This document shows, piece after piece, positions 1 through 8,752 of a stretch of DNA of 64,000 nt (within the stretch, counting starts at the first letter, position 1; every line of letters starts with the position of its first letter). The notes beneath the pieces are model-generated. The model was not told where the DNA came from. It worked only from the letters and a program-made list of their open reading frames with translations, and made no database searches. A program made the position numbers and the translations under genes. Origin of the DNA: an uncultured Ruminococcus sp. (GTDB lineage Bacteria; Bacillota; Clostridia; Oscillospirales; Ruminococcaceae); assembly GCA_934463425.1 (NCBI GenBank), contig CAKSJP010000010.1, positions 9,309 through 73,308 of the forward strand. The letters run 5' to 3'.

Positions 1-15
1 GAAAGGATGATTTTT

Positions 16-1107
16 ATGATGAAAAATTGGAAAAAGGTACTCGTATCCGCATTGGCACTAACGACCGCTGCTGCTTCGGCTTCCGGCATGTCCGCCGGTG
101 CGGTGGCGCTTATCAGCTCAACCCTGGAAGCGCCCACGGGATATGTGCAGCTGGATGACCAGACGTTTTTGAAAAGGGCAGTAGACTGGAACGATGGTGT
201 TTACACCGCCTATACAGACGGCAAAGCAGAATCGGCTGGCTTGTATATCTTCTATGGCTACACATTCAATCACACCGTGCTGACGGTTTCTGATCTGGAT
301 GCGTTCCAAAAGATCTATGCAGAATACCAGACTGCACTGGATTTCGATCAGTACACAGAGAGCGAGATAAAGTATCAGGATAAGGCTTCTGAATGGGCGA
401 TCACGCTGTACGATGAAAAGAATGCAGACGGTGCATATTCCAAAGATCCCGGTGATTTCGAGAATAAAAAGGATACTGTGCTAAAACTGACTCGTGCATT
501 ACAGGATGCCGGGATTCTGCTCAGTGCAGACTATCATGCCGCAATGGCGAATGCAATGGATGGTAATTATTACAATGGCTTGTTTGTCGATAAGGTCGAT
601 GCATCTGAAACAGCAGCGATTCTGAAATTGGTGCGGACTGTTGATGCAGATGCCGAAGCGGAATGTTTTACTTTGGAAGATGCTGATGAGAGCGGTCAAA
701 GTACAGTGAACATCACAAAGGTAGAATCTATCTACGATGGAGTGGAGATCGCTGAGAAATTGCAGCATGCATACCCAAATGCAGATATTGGATTGAGTTA
801 TGTGATGAGCGCTGACAACAAAACGGCGTCCTCCGCCGATATCGATCTCACCACCGCATATTACACCGGCGACGTAGACAACAACAGCGCCGTGGATGCC
901 CGGGATGCCGCCGCTGTGCTGACCTATGCAGCAAAACAGGGCGCAGGCATGGACGGAACGCTTTCCGGCGGCGAAGCGCCTGCCGAAGCTGCCGCATTTG
1001 CCGCGGCGGATGTCAACGGTGACGGCGCGGTGAACGCTGCCGATGCTGCAATGATCCTGCAGTATAGTGCACAGGAGGGCGCAGGGATGGCGCCGCGCTG
1101 GGACTGA
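16..1107 (+). CDS. Secreted protein with C-terminal dockerin
   Basis: About 363 residues. The start at 16 follows GAAAGGA at 1-7 with 8-nt spacing; an upstream in-frame ATG at 7 overlaps that ribosome-binding site and is unlikely. The N-terminus is a signal peptide (KNWKK, then a hydrophobic alanine-rich stretch to about residue 30). The middle, about 240 residues, matches no family I recognise. The C-terminus carries two dockerin calcium loops, DVDNNSAVDARD and DVNGDGAVNAAD, separated by an alanine-rich linker; the first loop is slightly degenerate (NNS for GDG). Dockerins bind cohesins on scaffoldins, so this is probably a cellulosome or cell-surface component. No catalytic motif was seen. 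It stands alone and converges on aroK across a shared terminator. Confidence 0.85.
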   Translation: MMKNWKKVLVSALALTTAAASASGMSAGAVALISSTLEAPTGYVQLDDQTFLKRAVDWNDGVYTAYTDGKAESAGLYIFYGYTFNHTVLTVSDLDAFQKIYAEYQTALDFDQYTESEIKYQDKASEWAITLYDEKNADGAYSKDPGDFENKKDTVLKLTRALQDAGILLSADYHAAMANAMDGNYYNGLFVDKVDASETAAILKLVRTVDADAEAECFTLEDADESGQSTVNITKVESIYDGVEIAEKLQHAYPNADIGLSYVMSADNKTASSADIDLTTAYYTGDVDNNSAVDARDAAAVLTYAAKQGAGMDGTLSGGEAPAEAAAFAAADVNGDGAVNAADAAMILQYSAQEGAGMAPRWD

Positions 1108-1140
1108 TCTGTTTCTTTTTTGCGTTTCCTTTTCTATGAC

Positions 1141-1183
1141 AAAACCGCCGCCTCTGCAAAACCATGCAGGGGCGGCGGTCGTC
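1141..1183. terminator. Bidirectional intrinsic terminator between dockerin gene and aroK
   Basis: A long stem pairs ACCGCCGCCTCTGCA with TGCAGGGGCGGCGGT around a short AAAACCA loop. A-rich sequence precedes it and T-rich sequence follows, so it can serve both converging genes. Confidence 0.8.
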
Positions 1184-1215
1184 TTATTCTGTCAAAAGCT
1201 TGCGGGGTGTTGCGC

Positions 1216-1710
1216 TTATGCCTTTACCGCCGCAAGAATGCGCTCTGCCATCTCCTCCGGCGAAACACCCCCGGGGACAGCGTGAGACGCATGGGCGCGG
1301 TATACGCCGGCGCGCTGGTCGAACAGCTGGTGCAGCTCTTCCTTGGTGCTGCGCTGTACAATGGGGCGGTTGGTGTCGCCCTGAATGCGTCCGTAGCAGG
1401 TGTCAAAGGACTCGTCCAGCAGTACCACTGCGCCGTTTTTCCGGGCATAGGCGGCGCTGTCCGGATTCAGCATCGCACCGCCGCCGCAGGAGATCACGGC
1501 ATTCCGGGTGCAGAGTGTCCGGATGGCTTCCGCCTCCAGCTTCCGGAAGTGCGGCTCGCCGTCCTGGGCGAAAATGTCCGGGATGCTCTTTCCTGCCTGT
1601 TCCACAATATAGGCGTCTGTGTCGATCAGCGGCAGCCCCAGCTTTTTCGCCAGGATCTCGCCCACGGTGGTCTTGCCGCAGCCCATAAAGCCGCAAAGAA
1701 AAATCGTCAT
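1216..1710 (-). CDS. aroK: Shikimate kinase
   Basis: Phosphorylates shikimate at the 3-hydroxyl with ATP in the chorismate pathway; cytoplasmic. 164 residues, normal for AroK. Walker A GFMGCGKT is at residues 7-14, the DTD pair that handles magnesium and shikimate at 30-32, an FRKLE arginine near 56, and a GGG substrate loop near 77. I start at the ATG at 1710, 6 nt after GTGAGG; a GTG at 1722 overlapping the aroE stop is possible but less good. It is the third gene of a leftward fabD-aroE-aroK operon and ends at the shared terminator. Confidence 0.93.
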   Translation of the reverse strand: MTIFLCGFMGCGKTTVGEILAKKLGLPLIDTDAYIVEQAGKSIPDIFAQDGEPHFRKLEAEAIRTLCTRNAVISCGGGAMLNPDSAAYARKNGAVVLLDESFDTCYGRIQGDTNRPIVQRSTKEELHQLFDQRAGVYRAHASHAVPGGVSPEEMAERILAAVKA

Positions 1711-1718
1711 GGCGTCCC

Positions 1719-2558
1719 TCACTTTGCGGCGTTCTGCTCGTCGATCAGCTCTTCCATGTCGCCGATGATGGAGTCGATCTGTGCATCGGTATAGCTGTCG
1801 TCGTTCCAGATCTCGTGGGCGCGTACTGCCTGGAGCACCAGCATTGCCGCGCCGCCCTTTGCCACCTTGCCCTTTTCCAGTGCCTTGCGCAGGAACAGGG
1901 TCTTGGTGGGATTGTAGATCACGTCAAAGAAATAGTCCGCGCCGTCGATCAGCTCGTCCGAAACCGGGCAGGCATCCACCTTGGGGAACATGCCCACCGG
2001 CGATGCGTTGATGATAACGTCGAACTTGTCGTGGATGTCTGCGGTCACTGCATACTGCACCCTGGCATCCGGCATGGTCTGCTTGGCTTCCTGAATGAAA
2101 GTCTCTACCAGTTCCTTGTCCTGGGGGATGATGCCGATGGTGAGGTCTGCTCCGTGGCGCAGCGCCTCGGTGGCGATCATTCTGCCCACGCCGCCGCAGC
2201 CGATGAGCAGGACTTTGCCGTCCATGGGATAGTCCTTCACCGACATGGTGAAGCCGTCGCAGTCGGTGTTATAGCCCACCAGCTTGCCGTCCTGGTTTGC
2301 CACGCAGTTTACGGAGTTGTACCGCTTTGCGCTTTCGTCCAGCTCGTCCACCATGGGAATAATCGCCATTTTATGGGGAATGGTAATGTTAAAACCCTGT
2401 AAGCCGCGCAGAAACGGCTCTTTGCCCTCCAGATGCTCCGGGGCAATGTCCGTCAGGGTATAGCTTGCCTCTCTGCCCGCCATAGCGAACAGGCGTTCAT
2501 GGATAAACGGGGACATAGAGTGCCCCAGAGGATGCCCGATCAGTGTATATTGTTCCAT
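1719..2558 (-). CDS. aroE: Shikimate dehydrogenase
   Basis: Reduces 3-dehydroshikimate to shikimate with NADPH. 279 residues, normal length. The substrate site shows S14 and S16 in GHSMSP, catalytic K63 in NITIPHK, and D99 in the NTDCDG motif; the nucleotide loop GCGGVG lies near 120-125. Its ATG overlaps the fabD stop by one base (TAATG), so the two are translationally coupled, and aroK follows at once. A fatty-acid gene (fabD) leading a shikimate operon is unusual. The identification is secure for the shikimate dehydrogenase family; preference for quinate or shikimate cannot be read from sequence. Confidence 0.94.
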   Translation of the reverse strand: MEQYTLIGHPLGHSMSPFIHERLFAMAGREASYTLTDIAPEHLEGKEPFLRGLQGFNITIPHKMAIIPMVDELDESAKRYNSVNCVANQDGKLVGYNTDCDGFTMSVKDYPMDGKVLLIGCGGVGRMIATEALRHGADLTIGIIPQDKELVETFIQEAKQTMPDARVQYAVTADIHDKFDVIINASPVGMFPKVDACPVSDELIDGADYFFDVIYNPTKTLFLRKALEKGKVAKGGAAMLVLQAVRAHEIWNDDSYTDAQIDSIIGDMEELIDEQNAAK

Positions 2559-3469
2559 TATGCCAGAGCTCCTTCCAGTGTCTCGCAGTTCTCCACATTC
2601 TTTGCGGTCACGCCCTTGAGGGTTTTCTTGACCAGACCGGTGAGGACGCTCTTGGGACCGAACTCGATAAAGGTGTCGATGCCGGCCGCCTGCATGGCTG
2701 CCAGTTCATCGGTGAACCGTACCGGCGAAACGATGTGCTCTGCCAGAGCTTTCGGCATGTCGGAGAAGTCCGTCCGGACTGCGCCCAGCACGTTGGAATA
2801 GAAGGGAACTGTGGGTGCAGAGAACTGCACCTCCTGAATTGCTTTATAAAAGGTATCTGCAGCCGGCTGCATCAGCTTGGTGTGGAATGCGCTTGCCACA
2901 GCCAGCGGCACAGCTCTTGCCTTCAGGGCGGCACAAGCGGCAGCTGCCTTTTCCACAGCGTCCCGGTCGCCGGCGATAACGGTCTGTACACTGGAGTTGT
3001 AGTTTGCCGGAATGACATAGCCCTCAGTCTCGCTGCAAATGCGCTCTACTTCTGCCGGCGCCAGCTTCAGGATCGCGCACATTGCGCCGTCTGCTGCCTT
3101 TGCGGCGGCATCCATTGCCTCAGAACGTGCCTTGATGACCTTGAAGCCGTCCTCCAGGGAGAGCATGCCGGAAGCGACCATCGCCGCATATTCGCCCAGA
3201 GAGTGGCCGGCAACGGCATCATAGGTAAAGCCGCGCTTCTTGGCTGCCTCCAGGCAGACCAGAGAGGTTGCCATAATTGCCGGCTGCGCATAAATGGTGT
3301 GTGCCAGTGTCTGTGCGTCGCTGTCTGCGATCACGGCATAGAGATCAAAGCCCAGCACCTCAGAAGCGACCTCAAAGATTTCCTCCAGCTGTGCATCCTG
3401 CTGAACCAGATCCAGACCCATCTTTTCATACTGGGAGCCTTGTCCGGAAAAAAGTGCGATTGTTGCCAT
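2558..3469 (-). CDS. fabD: Malonyl-CoA:ACP transacylase
   Basis: Moves malonyl groups from CoA to acyl carrier protein for chain elongation. 303 residues. It has the GQGSQ motif at 9-13, nucleophile S90 in GHSLGEY, and H196 in SAFHTK. The ATG at 3469 is chosen because AAAGGA lies 9 nt upstream; an ATG at 3478 would have no spacing from that site. Elsewhere in Clostridia and streptococci fabD usually sits inside the fabH-K-G-F operon; here it is on the opposite strand, heading an operon with aroE and aroK. A perfect 7-bp inverted repeat lies just upstream (3495-3512) and may be its operator. Confidence 0.95.
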   Translation of the reverse strand: MATIALFSGQGSQYEKMGLDLVQQDAQLEEIFEVASEVLGFDLYAVIADSDAQTLAHTIYAQPAIMATSLVCLEAAKKRGFTYDAVAGHSLGEYAAMVASGMLSLEDGFKVIKARSEAMDAAAKAADGAMCAILKLAPAEVERICSETEGYVIPANYNSSVQTVIAGDRDAVEKAAAACAALKARAVPLAVASAFHTKLMQPAADTFYKAIQEVQFSAPTVPFYSNVLGAVRTDFSDMPKALAEHIVSPVRFTDELAAMQAAGIDTFIEFGPKSVLTGLVKKTLKGVTAKNVENCETLEGALA

Positions 3470-3494
3470 AACGACCATTCCTTTCTCAGAAGAG

Positions 3495-3512
3495 TTGTAC
3501 AAATATGTACAA
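3495..3512. promoter_or_regulatory. Palindromic candidate operator before fabD
   Basis: TTGTACA-N4-TGTACAA, perfect 7-bp arms, 26 bp upstream of the fabD start codon. No FabT or FapR gene is in the window. The sequence does not match the FabT box as I know it. A role in fab regulation is inference. Confidence 0.45.
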
Positions 3513-3582
3513 AACAAAGGGTTTGATTTTGTGCAAAAAATAGTATTTCCTCTTGCATGACTTGAAAAAACACTTGGAAACA

Positions 3583-3611
3583 TTGCAAATTGCGTAAAAA
3601 TATTCTATAAT
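3583..3611 (+). promoter_or_regulatory. Sigma-A promoter of the fab/acc operon
   Basis: TTGCAA (3583-3588), 17-bp spacer, TATAAT (3606-3611). The leader before fabH is about 125 nt and includes a hairpin pairing GCGTACCG with CGGTACGT at about 3657-3686. Confidence 0.85.
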
Positions 3612-3745
3612 AGAAAGTGTATCCTGTGATTGCAGGGAAAATCTAAATTTTACAGGGCGTACCGAAACCTCTGTCTGCGGTACGTTCCCTATCTATCATA
3701 CCACAAAATGAGGAAAGTGACAAGAGGAACGGAGGAAATTTTTCC

Positions 3746-4753
3746 ATGGGAATTCATGTTTTAGGAACAGGAAGCTATACGCCGGAATTTCAGGTGACCA
3801 ATGAGGACATGGCGAAGCTCGTCGAGACCAACGACGAATGGATCCGCACCCGCACCGGCATCGGCACACGCCACATCTCGGACGGCGAGCCGACCTGGTA
3901 CATGGGCGCACAGGCTGCAAAGCGCGCCATCGAGGCAGCAGGCATTGATCCGCTGGAGATCGGTCTGCTCATCGACACCACCATCACACCGGAGTACTGC
4001 ACCCCGTCTATGTCCTGCATCATCCAGCGGGAGACCGGCGCAGTAAACGCTGCCTGCTTCGACATGAACGCCGCTTGTTCCGGTTTTGTCTATGCCATGG
4101 ATACGGCGCACCGTTTTCTGAAAACCGACCCGTCCATGCGCTATGCACTGGTGGTGGCGAACGAGAGCCTGTCCAAGATCACCAACTACAGCGACCGCTC
4201 TTCCTGCATCCTCTTCGGCGACGGCGCAGCTGCCGCCCTCATCGAATACAAGGAAGATGCCCTGTACACCAGCCACCTGGGTGCAGACGGCACCGGCGCA
4301 AAGTTCCTCTATGCCCACAGCGCACTGCCCCAGTCTCCGTTCATAAAGCCGGAGCGCCAGGCGGCGTATGATGACGGCATCGGCGCAGGCCCGGAGGGCT
4401 GGGAACACGCCATGCTCCAGGACGGCAGAGAGGTGTACAAGTTCGCGACTCACGCTCTGGCAAAGGCTGCGACCATGGCGGCGGAAAAGATCGGCTTCGA
4501 CCTGAACGAGCTGGATAAGATCGTGCCCCACCAGGCCAATATGCGCATTATTGAAACGGCAATGAAGTTCCTCAAGCAGCCTATGGAAAAGGTCATCACC
4601 AATATTGAATATCACGGCAATACTTCCAGCGCATCTATCCCCATTGCATTTGATGAGGCGATCCGTGCCGGAAAGATCCGGCGCGGCGAAAAGGTCTGCC
4701 TGGTCGGCTTCGGCGCAGGTCTGACTTATGCGGCGCTTATCATGGAATATTGA
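3746..4753 (+). CDS. fabH: 3-oxoacyl-ACP synthase III
   Basis: Condenses acetyl-CoA or branched acyl-CoA primers with malonyl-ACP to start fatty-acid synthesis. 335 residues. The catalytic triad is visible: C111 in AACSGF, H262 in PHQAN, N292 in GNTSS. The start follows GGAGGAAA. It is the first gene of the rightward operon and is 37 bp from fabK. No fabT lies upstream and no acpP follows, unlike the common order fabT-fabH-acpP-fabK. Confidence 0.97.
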   Translation: MGIHVLGTGSYTPEFQVTNEDMAKLVETNDEWIRTRTGIGTRHISDGEPTWYMGAQAAKRAIEAAGIDPLEIGLLIDTTITPEYCTPSMSCIIQRETGAVNAACFDMNAACSGFVYAMDTAHRFLKTDPSMRYALVVANESLSKITNYSDRSSCILFGDGAAAALIEYKEDALYTSHLGADGTGAKFLYAHSALPQSPFIKPERQAAYDDGIGAGPEGWEHAMLQDGREVYKFATHALAKAATMAAEKIGFDLNELDKIVPHQANMRIIETAMKFLKQPMEKVITNIEYHGNTSSASIPIAFDEAIRAGKIRRGEKVCLVGFGAGLTYAALIMEY

Positions 4754-4790
4754 TCGAACGAATACAGTTGAAATAGAAAGGAAAATAGCT

Positions 4791-5717
4791 ATGGAAACCA
4801 GAATCACAAAACTGTTGGGATGCAAGTATCCCATGATCCAGGGCGGTATGGCATGGATCGCAGAAAGCACACTGGCATCTGCTGTCTCCAACGCCGGCGC
4901 AGTCGGCCTGATCGCAGGCGGCAGCGCGCCCATCGACTATCTGCGCGACCAGATCCGCACCTGTAAGGAAAAGACCAGGAATCCCTTTGGTGTCAATATC
5001 ATGCTCATGAGCCCCAACGCCGACGACCTGGCACAGCTGGTCATCGACGAAAAAGTGCCCATCGTCACTACGGGCGCGGGCAATCCCGGAAAGTACATGG
5101 AAGCCTGGAAAAATGCCGGCATCAAGGTGATCCCGGTGGTGCCGTCTGTGGCTCTGGCAAAGCGCATGGAGCGCTCCGGCGCAGATGCCCTGGTGGCTGA
5201 AGGCACTGAGTCCGGCGGCCATATCGGCATGAACACCACCATGTGTCTCGTGCCCCAGGTGGTAGACGCTGTAGATATCCCGGTCATTGCAGCCGGCGGT
5301 ATCGCAGACGGCAGAGGCATCGCCGCAGCATTTATGCTGGGTGCAGAGGGTGTACAGCTGGGAACACGCTTCCTGGCGACCGAAGAGTGCCAGATCTCCC
5401 CGAAGTATAAGGAACTGGTGCTGAAGGCGAAGGACACCGACAACCAGATCACCGGTTTCTATTCCGGCAGCCCCTGCCGCGGCATCAAGACCAAGTATAC
5501 CAAGAAGCTCCAGGCAATGGAAAAGGCAGCCTGCCCGCCGGAGGATTTCGAGGCAATGACCGTCGGCTCTCTCCGCAAGGCAGTGGTAGACGGCAACGTA
5601 GACGAAGGCTCGTTCCTGTGCGGCCTCATCGCCGGCATGATCCACGATGTAAAGCCCTGCAAAGAAGTCATCGATGAGATGTGGGCACAGGCATACAAGC
5701 TGATGGGCAAAGAATAA
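4791..5717 (+). CDS. fabK: Enoyl-ACP reductase II (FMN-dependent)
   Basis: Reduces trans-2-enoyl-ACP with NAD(P)H and FMN in the last step of each elongation cycle. 308 residues in a TIM-barrel of the 2-nitropropane dioxygenase type. Visible signatures are MIQGGMAW near the N-terminus, the AEGTESGGH substrate loop, IPVIAAGGIADG, and LGAEGVQLGTRFL for phosphate binding. The start at 4791 follows AGAAAGGA; longer in-frame starts overlap fabH. This is the only enoyl-ACP reductase in the cluster, so FabI is not needed here. Confidence 0.94.
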   Translation: METRITKLLGCKYPMIQGGMAWIAESTLASAVSNAGAVGLIAGGSAPIDYLRDQIRTCKEKTRNPFGVNIMLMSPNADDLAQLVIDEKVPIVTTGAGNPGKYMEAWKNAGIKVIPVVPSVALAKRMERSGADALVAEGTESGGHIGMNTTMCLVPQVVDAVDIPVIAAGGIADGRGIAAAFMLGAEGVQLGTRFLATEECQISPKYKELVLKAKDTDNQITGFYSGSPCRGIKTKYTKKLQAMEKAACPPEDFEAMTVGSLRKAVVDGNVDEGSFLCGLIAGMIHDVKPCKEVIDEMWAQAYKLMGKE

Positions 5718-5753
5718 GAAGATATCATTTTAAAGGATAAAGGAGAGACAATT

Positions 5754-6494
5754 ATGGCAACCGCATTGATTACAGGTGCATCTCAGGGAATCGGCGCTTG
5801 CATCGCAAAGCGTCTGGCAAAGGACGGCTACAACGTGGCCATCAACCACTTCCCCAGCGATTCCGATCAGGCAAACGCAGAAAAGGTGGCAGAAGAGTGC
5901 CGCAGCTTCGGCGTAGAAGCAGAGCTTTTCGCAGCAAACGTGGCAGACTATGCCCAGTGTGAGGCAATGACCAAGGCAGTCAAGGCGCGCTTCGGCTCGA
6001 TCGACGCACTGGTCAACAACGCCGGCATCACCAAGGACGGCCTGATGGCACGGATGTCCGAGGAGCAGTACGACGCGGTGATCGCAGTCAACCAGAAGAG
6101 CGTGTTCAATATGATGAAGCTGGTGGGTACGGTGATGATGCGCCAGCGCCACGGCAGGATCGTCAGCCTGGCATCTGTGGCTGGTCTGTACGGCAATCCG
6201 GGACAGATCAACTATTCCGCATCCAAGGCAGCCATCATCGGCATGACCAAGACGGTGGCGAAGGAACTGGGCGCAAGAAATGTCACTGTAAACGCAGTTG
6301 CACCGGGCTTTATCAAGACCCCCATGACCGACGCCCTCACCGAGGAGCAGCGCAATAAGATGCTGGAACTGGTGGCAATGAAGCGCTACGGTGATCCGGA
6401 AGAAGTTGCGAGCGTGATCTCGTTCCTCTGCTCGGATGACGCAAGCTATGTCACCGGTCAGACCATCGAGATCTCCGGCGGGCTGATGATGTAA
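5754..6494 (+). CDS. fabG: 3-oxoacyl-ACP reductase
   Basis: NADPH-dependent short-chain dehydrogenase reducing 3-oxoacyl-ACP. 246 residues. Cofactor motif TGASQGIG is at 7-14, NNAG at 88-91, and the catalytic residues are N113, S141, Y154 and K158 (YSASK). The SD is AAAGGAGAG. In many related clusters fabD lies between fabK and fabG; here nothing intervenes. Confidence 0.96.
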   Translation: MATALITGASQGIGACIAKRLAKDGYNVAINHFPSDSDQANAEKVAEECRSFGVEAELFAANVADYAQCEAMTKAVKARFGSIDALVNNAGITKDGLMARMSEEQYDAVIAVNQKSVFNMMKLVGTVMMRQRHGRIVSLASVAGLYGNPGQINYSASKAAIIGMTKTVAKELGARNVTVNAVAPGFIKTPMTDALTEEQRNKMLELVAMKRYGDPEEVASVISFLCSDDASYVTGQTIEISGGLMM

Positions 6495-6568
6495 TTCAGG
6501 CTTCGTGTCCGTAAATACGTGAGACAGAAACGAGTTTGCCGCAGTACGGCGGCAGAGAGCGAGGAAAT

Positions 6569-7807
6569 ATGAAAAGAGTAGTAATCACCGGACTGGGTAC
6601 GGTAAACCCGCTGGGCAGCACCGTAGAAAAGTTCTGGGAAAATGTAAAGAAGGGAACACTGGGTGTTTCCAAGATCGACAGCTTTGACACCACAGAGCTG
6701 GGTGTCAGCGTAGCCGGCATCATCCGGGACTTTGACCCGACAGAATACTTTGACCGCAAGGACGTCCGCCACATGGAGCGCTTTACACAGATCGCTGTGG
6801 CGTCTGCCATCCAGGCGCTGCAGGATGCCGGAACGGATTTCAAGGATATGGACCCGTACCGCGTGGGCACTATCATCGGCTGCGGCATCGGCGGCATCGG
6901 CAGAATCGAGGAAGAGCATGACAAGTACCGCGCAAAGGGCCCGGGACGCATCTCTCCGTTCTTTGTTCCCATGATGATCGGCAACATGGCTGCCGGCCAG
7001 GTTGCCATCCGCACCGGCTTCCGCGGTGACAATTTCTGCACCACCACCGCCTGCGCATCTGCGACCCACGCCATCGGCGAGGCATTCCGCAAGATCAAGG
7101 ACGGCTATCTGGATGTCTGCCTCTGCGGCGGCAGCGAGTCCACCATCACCGAATTTACCCTGGGCGGCTTCCGTACCATGAAGGCGCTGACCACCGAGAC
7201 AGATCCGGCAAAGGCATCCACCCCGTTCGACCTGAACCGCGGCGGCTTTGTCCTGGGCGAGGGCTCTGCCGTCCTGGTACTGGAAGAATACGAGCACGCC
7301 AAGGCACGCGGCGCAAAGATCTATTGCGAGCTGGCTGGCTACGGTGCGACCTGTGACGCGTTCCATATGACTGCCCCGGCAGACGAGTGCGGCGCATCCT
7401 CCAAGGCAATGATCGAGGCATACACCGAAGCTGGTCTGAAGCCGGAGGACATCACCTATATCAATGCCCACGGCACTTCTACCCACCTGAACGATATGCT
7501 GGAGACCAAGGCAGTGAAGATCGCCCTGGGCGAGGAGCAGGCGCGCAAGGTCAAGATCAACTCCACCAAGTCCATGACCGGCCACATGCTGGGCGGCACC
7601 GGCGCAGTGGAAGCGGCTGTCTGCGCGCTGTCTATCCGTGACAGCTTTATCCACCAGACCATCGGCTATACCACACCGGATCCGGAATGCGACCTGGATT
7701 ACTGCGTCGACGGCCCGGTAGAAATGCCGGTAAATGCCGCACTGTCCAACTCTCTGGGCTTCGGCGGCCATAATGCCACATTGTGCTTCAAGAAGTGCAC
7801 GGACTAA
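6569..7807 (+). CDS. fabF: 3-oxoacyl-ACP synthase II
   Basis: Elongating condensing enzyme. 412 residues. The Cys-His-His triad is C162 (TTACAS), H301 (NAHGTST) and H339 (TGHMLG), with the structural lysine K334. The start at 6569 follows GCGAGGAA; a longer form from 6536 would add an unsupported 11 residues. Twelve bases separate it from accB. Confidence 0.96.
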   Translation: MKRVVITGLGTVNPLGSTVEKFWENVKKGTLGVSKIDSFDTTELGVSVAGIIRDFDPTEYFDRKDVRHMERFTQIAVASAIQALQDAGTDFKDMDPYRVGTIIGCGIGGIGRIEEEHDKYRAKGPGRISPFFVPMMIGNMAAGQVAIRTGFRGDNFCTTTACASATHAIGEAFRKIKDGYLDVCLCGGSESTITEFTLGGFRTMKALTTETDPAKASTPFDLNRGGFVLGEGSAVLVLEEYEHAKARGAKIYCELAGYGATCDAFHMTAPADECGASSKAMIEAYTEAGLKPEDITYINAHGTSTHLNDMLETKAVKIALGEEQARKVKINSTKSMTGHMLGGTGAVEAAVCALSIRDSFIHQTIGYTTPDPECDLDYCVDGPVEMPVNAALSNSLGFGGHNATLCFKKCTD

Positions 7808-7819
7808 GGAGAATCAGAC

Positions 7820-8290
7820 ATGAGTGAAAAAATTTATAATGTGGTGGATCTGGAAACCATCGAAAAGCTGGCGGATATCGTCACAGCGAAGGATCTGGGC
7901 GAGATCACCATTGCGGACGGCGAAAAAGTCATTACTGTAAAGGGCAAAAAGTGCCCGCCGCCCATGCCGCCTATGGGCGCTCCGGTGATGCCTGCGGTTC
8001 CGGCAGCAGCTCCGGCTGCTCCGGCAGAAACGCCGGCAGCTCCGAAAGCCCCGGCAGGCAAAGCTATCAAGGCACCGCTGGTGGGCACATTTTATGCTGC
8101 CCCCTCTCCGGATCAGCCGCCGTTCGTACAGGTGGGCGACACCGTGAAAAAGGGCGACGTTGTGCTCATTATCGAGTCCATGAAGCTGATGAACGAGGTC
8201 ACCAGCGATGTGGACGGCGTAGTACAGGAAATTCTTGTGAAAAACGGCGATGCGGTAGAATATGACCAGCCGCTGATGATTCTTGCGTAA
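7820..8290 (+). CDS. accB: Biotin carboxyl carrier protein of acetyl-CoA carboxylase
   Basis: Carries biotin between the carboxylase AccC and the transferase AccDA. 156 residues. A Pro/Ala-rich flexible linker (about 46-79) separates the N-terminal region from the biotinyl domain, whose biotinylated lysine is K122 in ESMKLMNE. The motif has Ser in place of the usual Ala (ESMKM rather than EAMKM), a known tolerated variant. Lies tightly between fabF and fabZ. Confidence 0.96.
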   Translation: MSEKIYNVVDLETIEKLADIVTAKDLGEITIADGEKVITVKGKKCPPPMPPMGAPVMPAVPAAAPAAPAETPAAPKAPAGKAIKAPLVGTFYAAPSPDQPPFVQVGDTVKKGDVVLIIESMKLMNEVTSDVDGVVQEILVKNGDAVEYDQPLMILA

Positions 8291-8302
8291 AGGAGTGCAG
8301 AT

Positions 8303-8740
8303 ATGGCAGAGGTATTGTTGAATCAGGAACAGATCAAAGAGATCATCCCTCACCGCGACCCGTTTCTCCTCATTGACGAGGTGCTGGAAATGGAAGTGGG
8401 CAAGCGCGTTGTGGCACGGAAATATATCAAGGCAGACGACTTTTGGTTTCGGGGACATTTTCCGGAAAAGCCGGTAACGCCCGGCGTACTGATGGTCGAA
8501 ATGCTGGCACAGGCAGGTGCGGTCTGCATTCTGTCCCAGCCGGAATTCAAGGGCAAGATCGCACTCTTCGCCGGGATTGACAAGGCGAAGTTCCGCCGTC
8601 AGGTCGTACCGGGCGATGTGCTGGATCTGGAAGTCGAGATCATTGCGCAGCGCGGCCCTATGGGTGTCGGCAAGGCGATCGCCAGCGTAGACGGCAAGCG
8701 CGCCGTGACCTGTGAGATCAAGTTCGCAGTGGAGCAGTAA
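8303..8740 (+). CDS. fabZ: 3-hydroxyacyl-ACP dehydratase
   Basis: Hot-dog-fold dehydratase forming trans-2-enoyl-ACP. 145 residues. Catalytic H52 (GHFPEKPVTPG) and E66 (MVEMLAQ) are present, with the N-terminal IPHRDPFLLID signature. It is the only dehydratase in the cluster. Spaced 12 bp from both neighbours. Confidence 0.96.
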   Translation: MAEVLLNQEQIKEIIPHRDPFLLIDEVLEMEVGKRVVARKYIKADDFWFRGHFPEKPVTPGVLMVEMLAQAGAVCILSQPEFKGKIALFAGIDKAKFRRQVVPGDVLDLEVEIIAQRGPMGVGKAIASVDGKRAVTCEIKFAVEQ

Positions 8741-8752
8741 GGCGGCGCAGAG

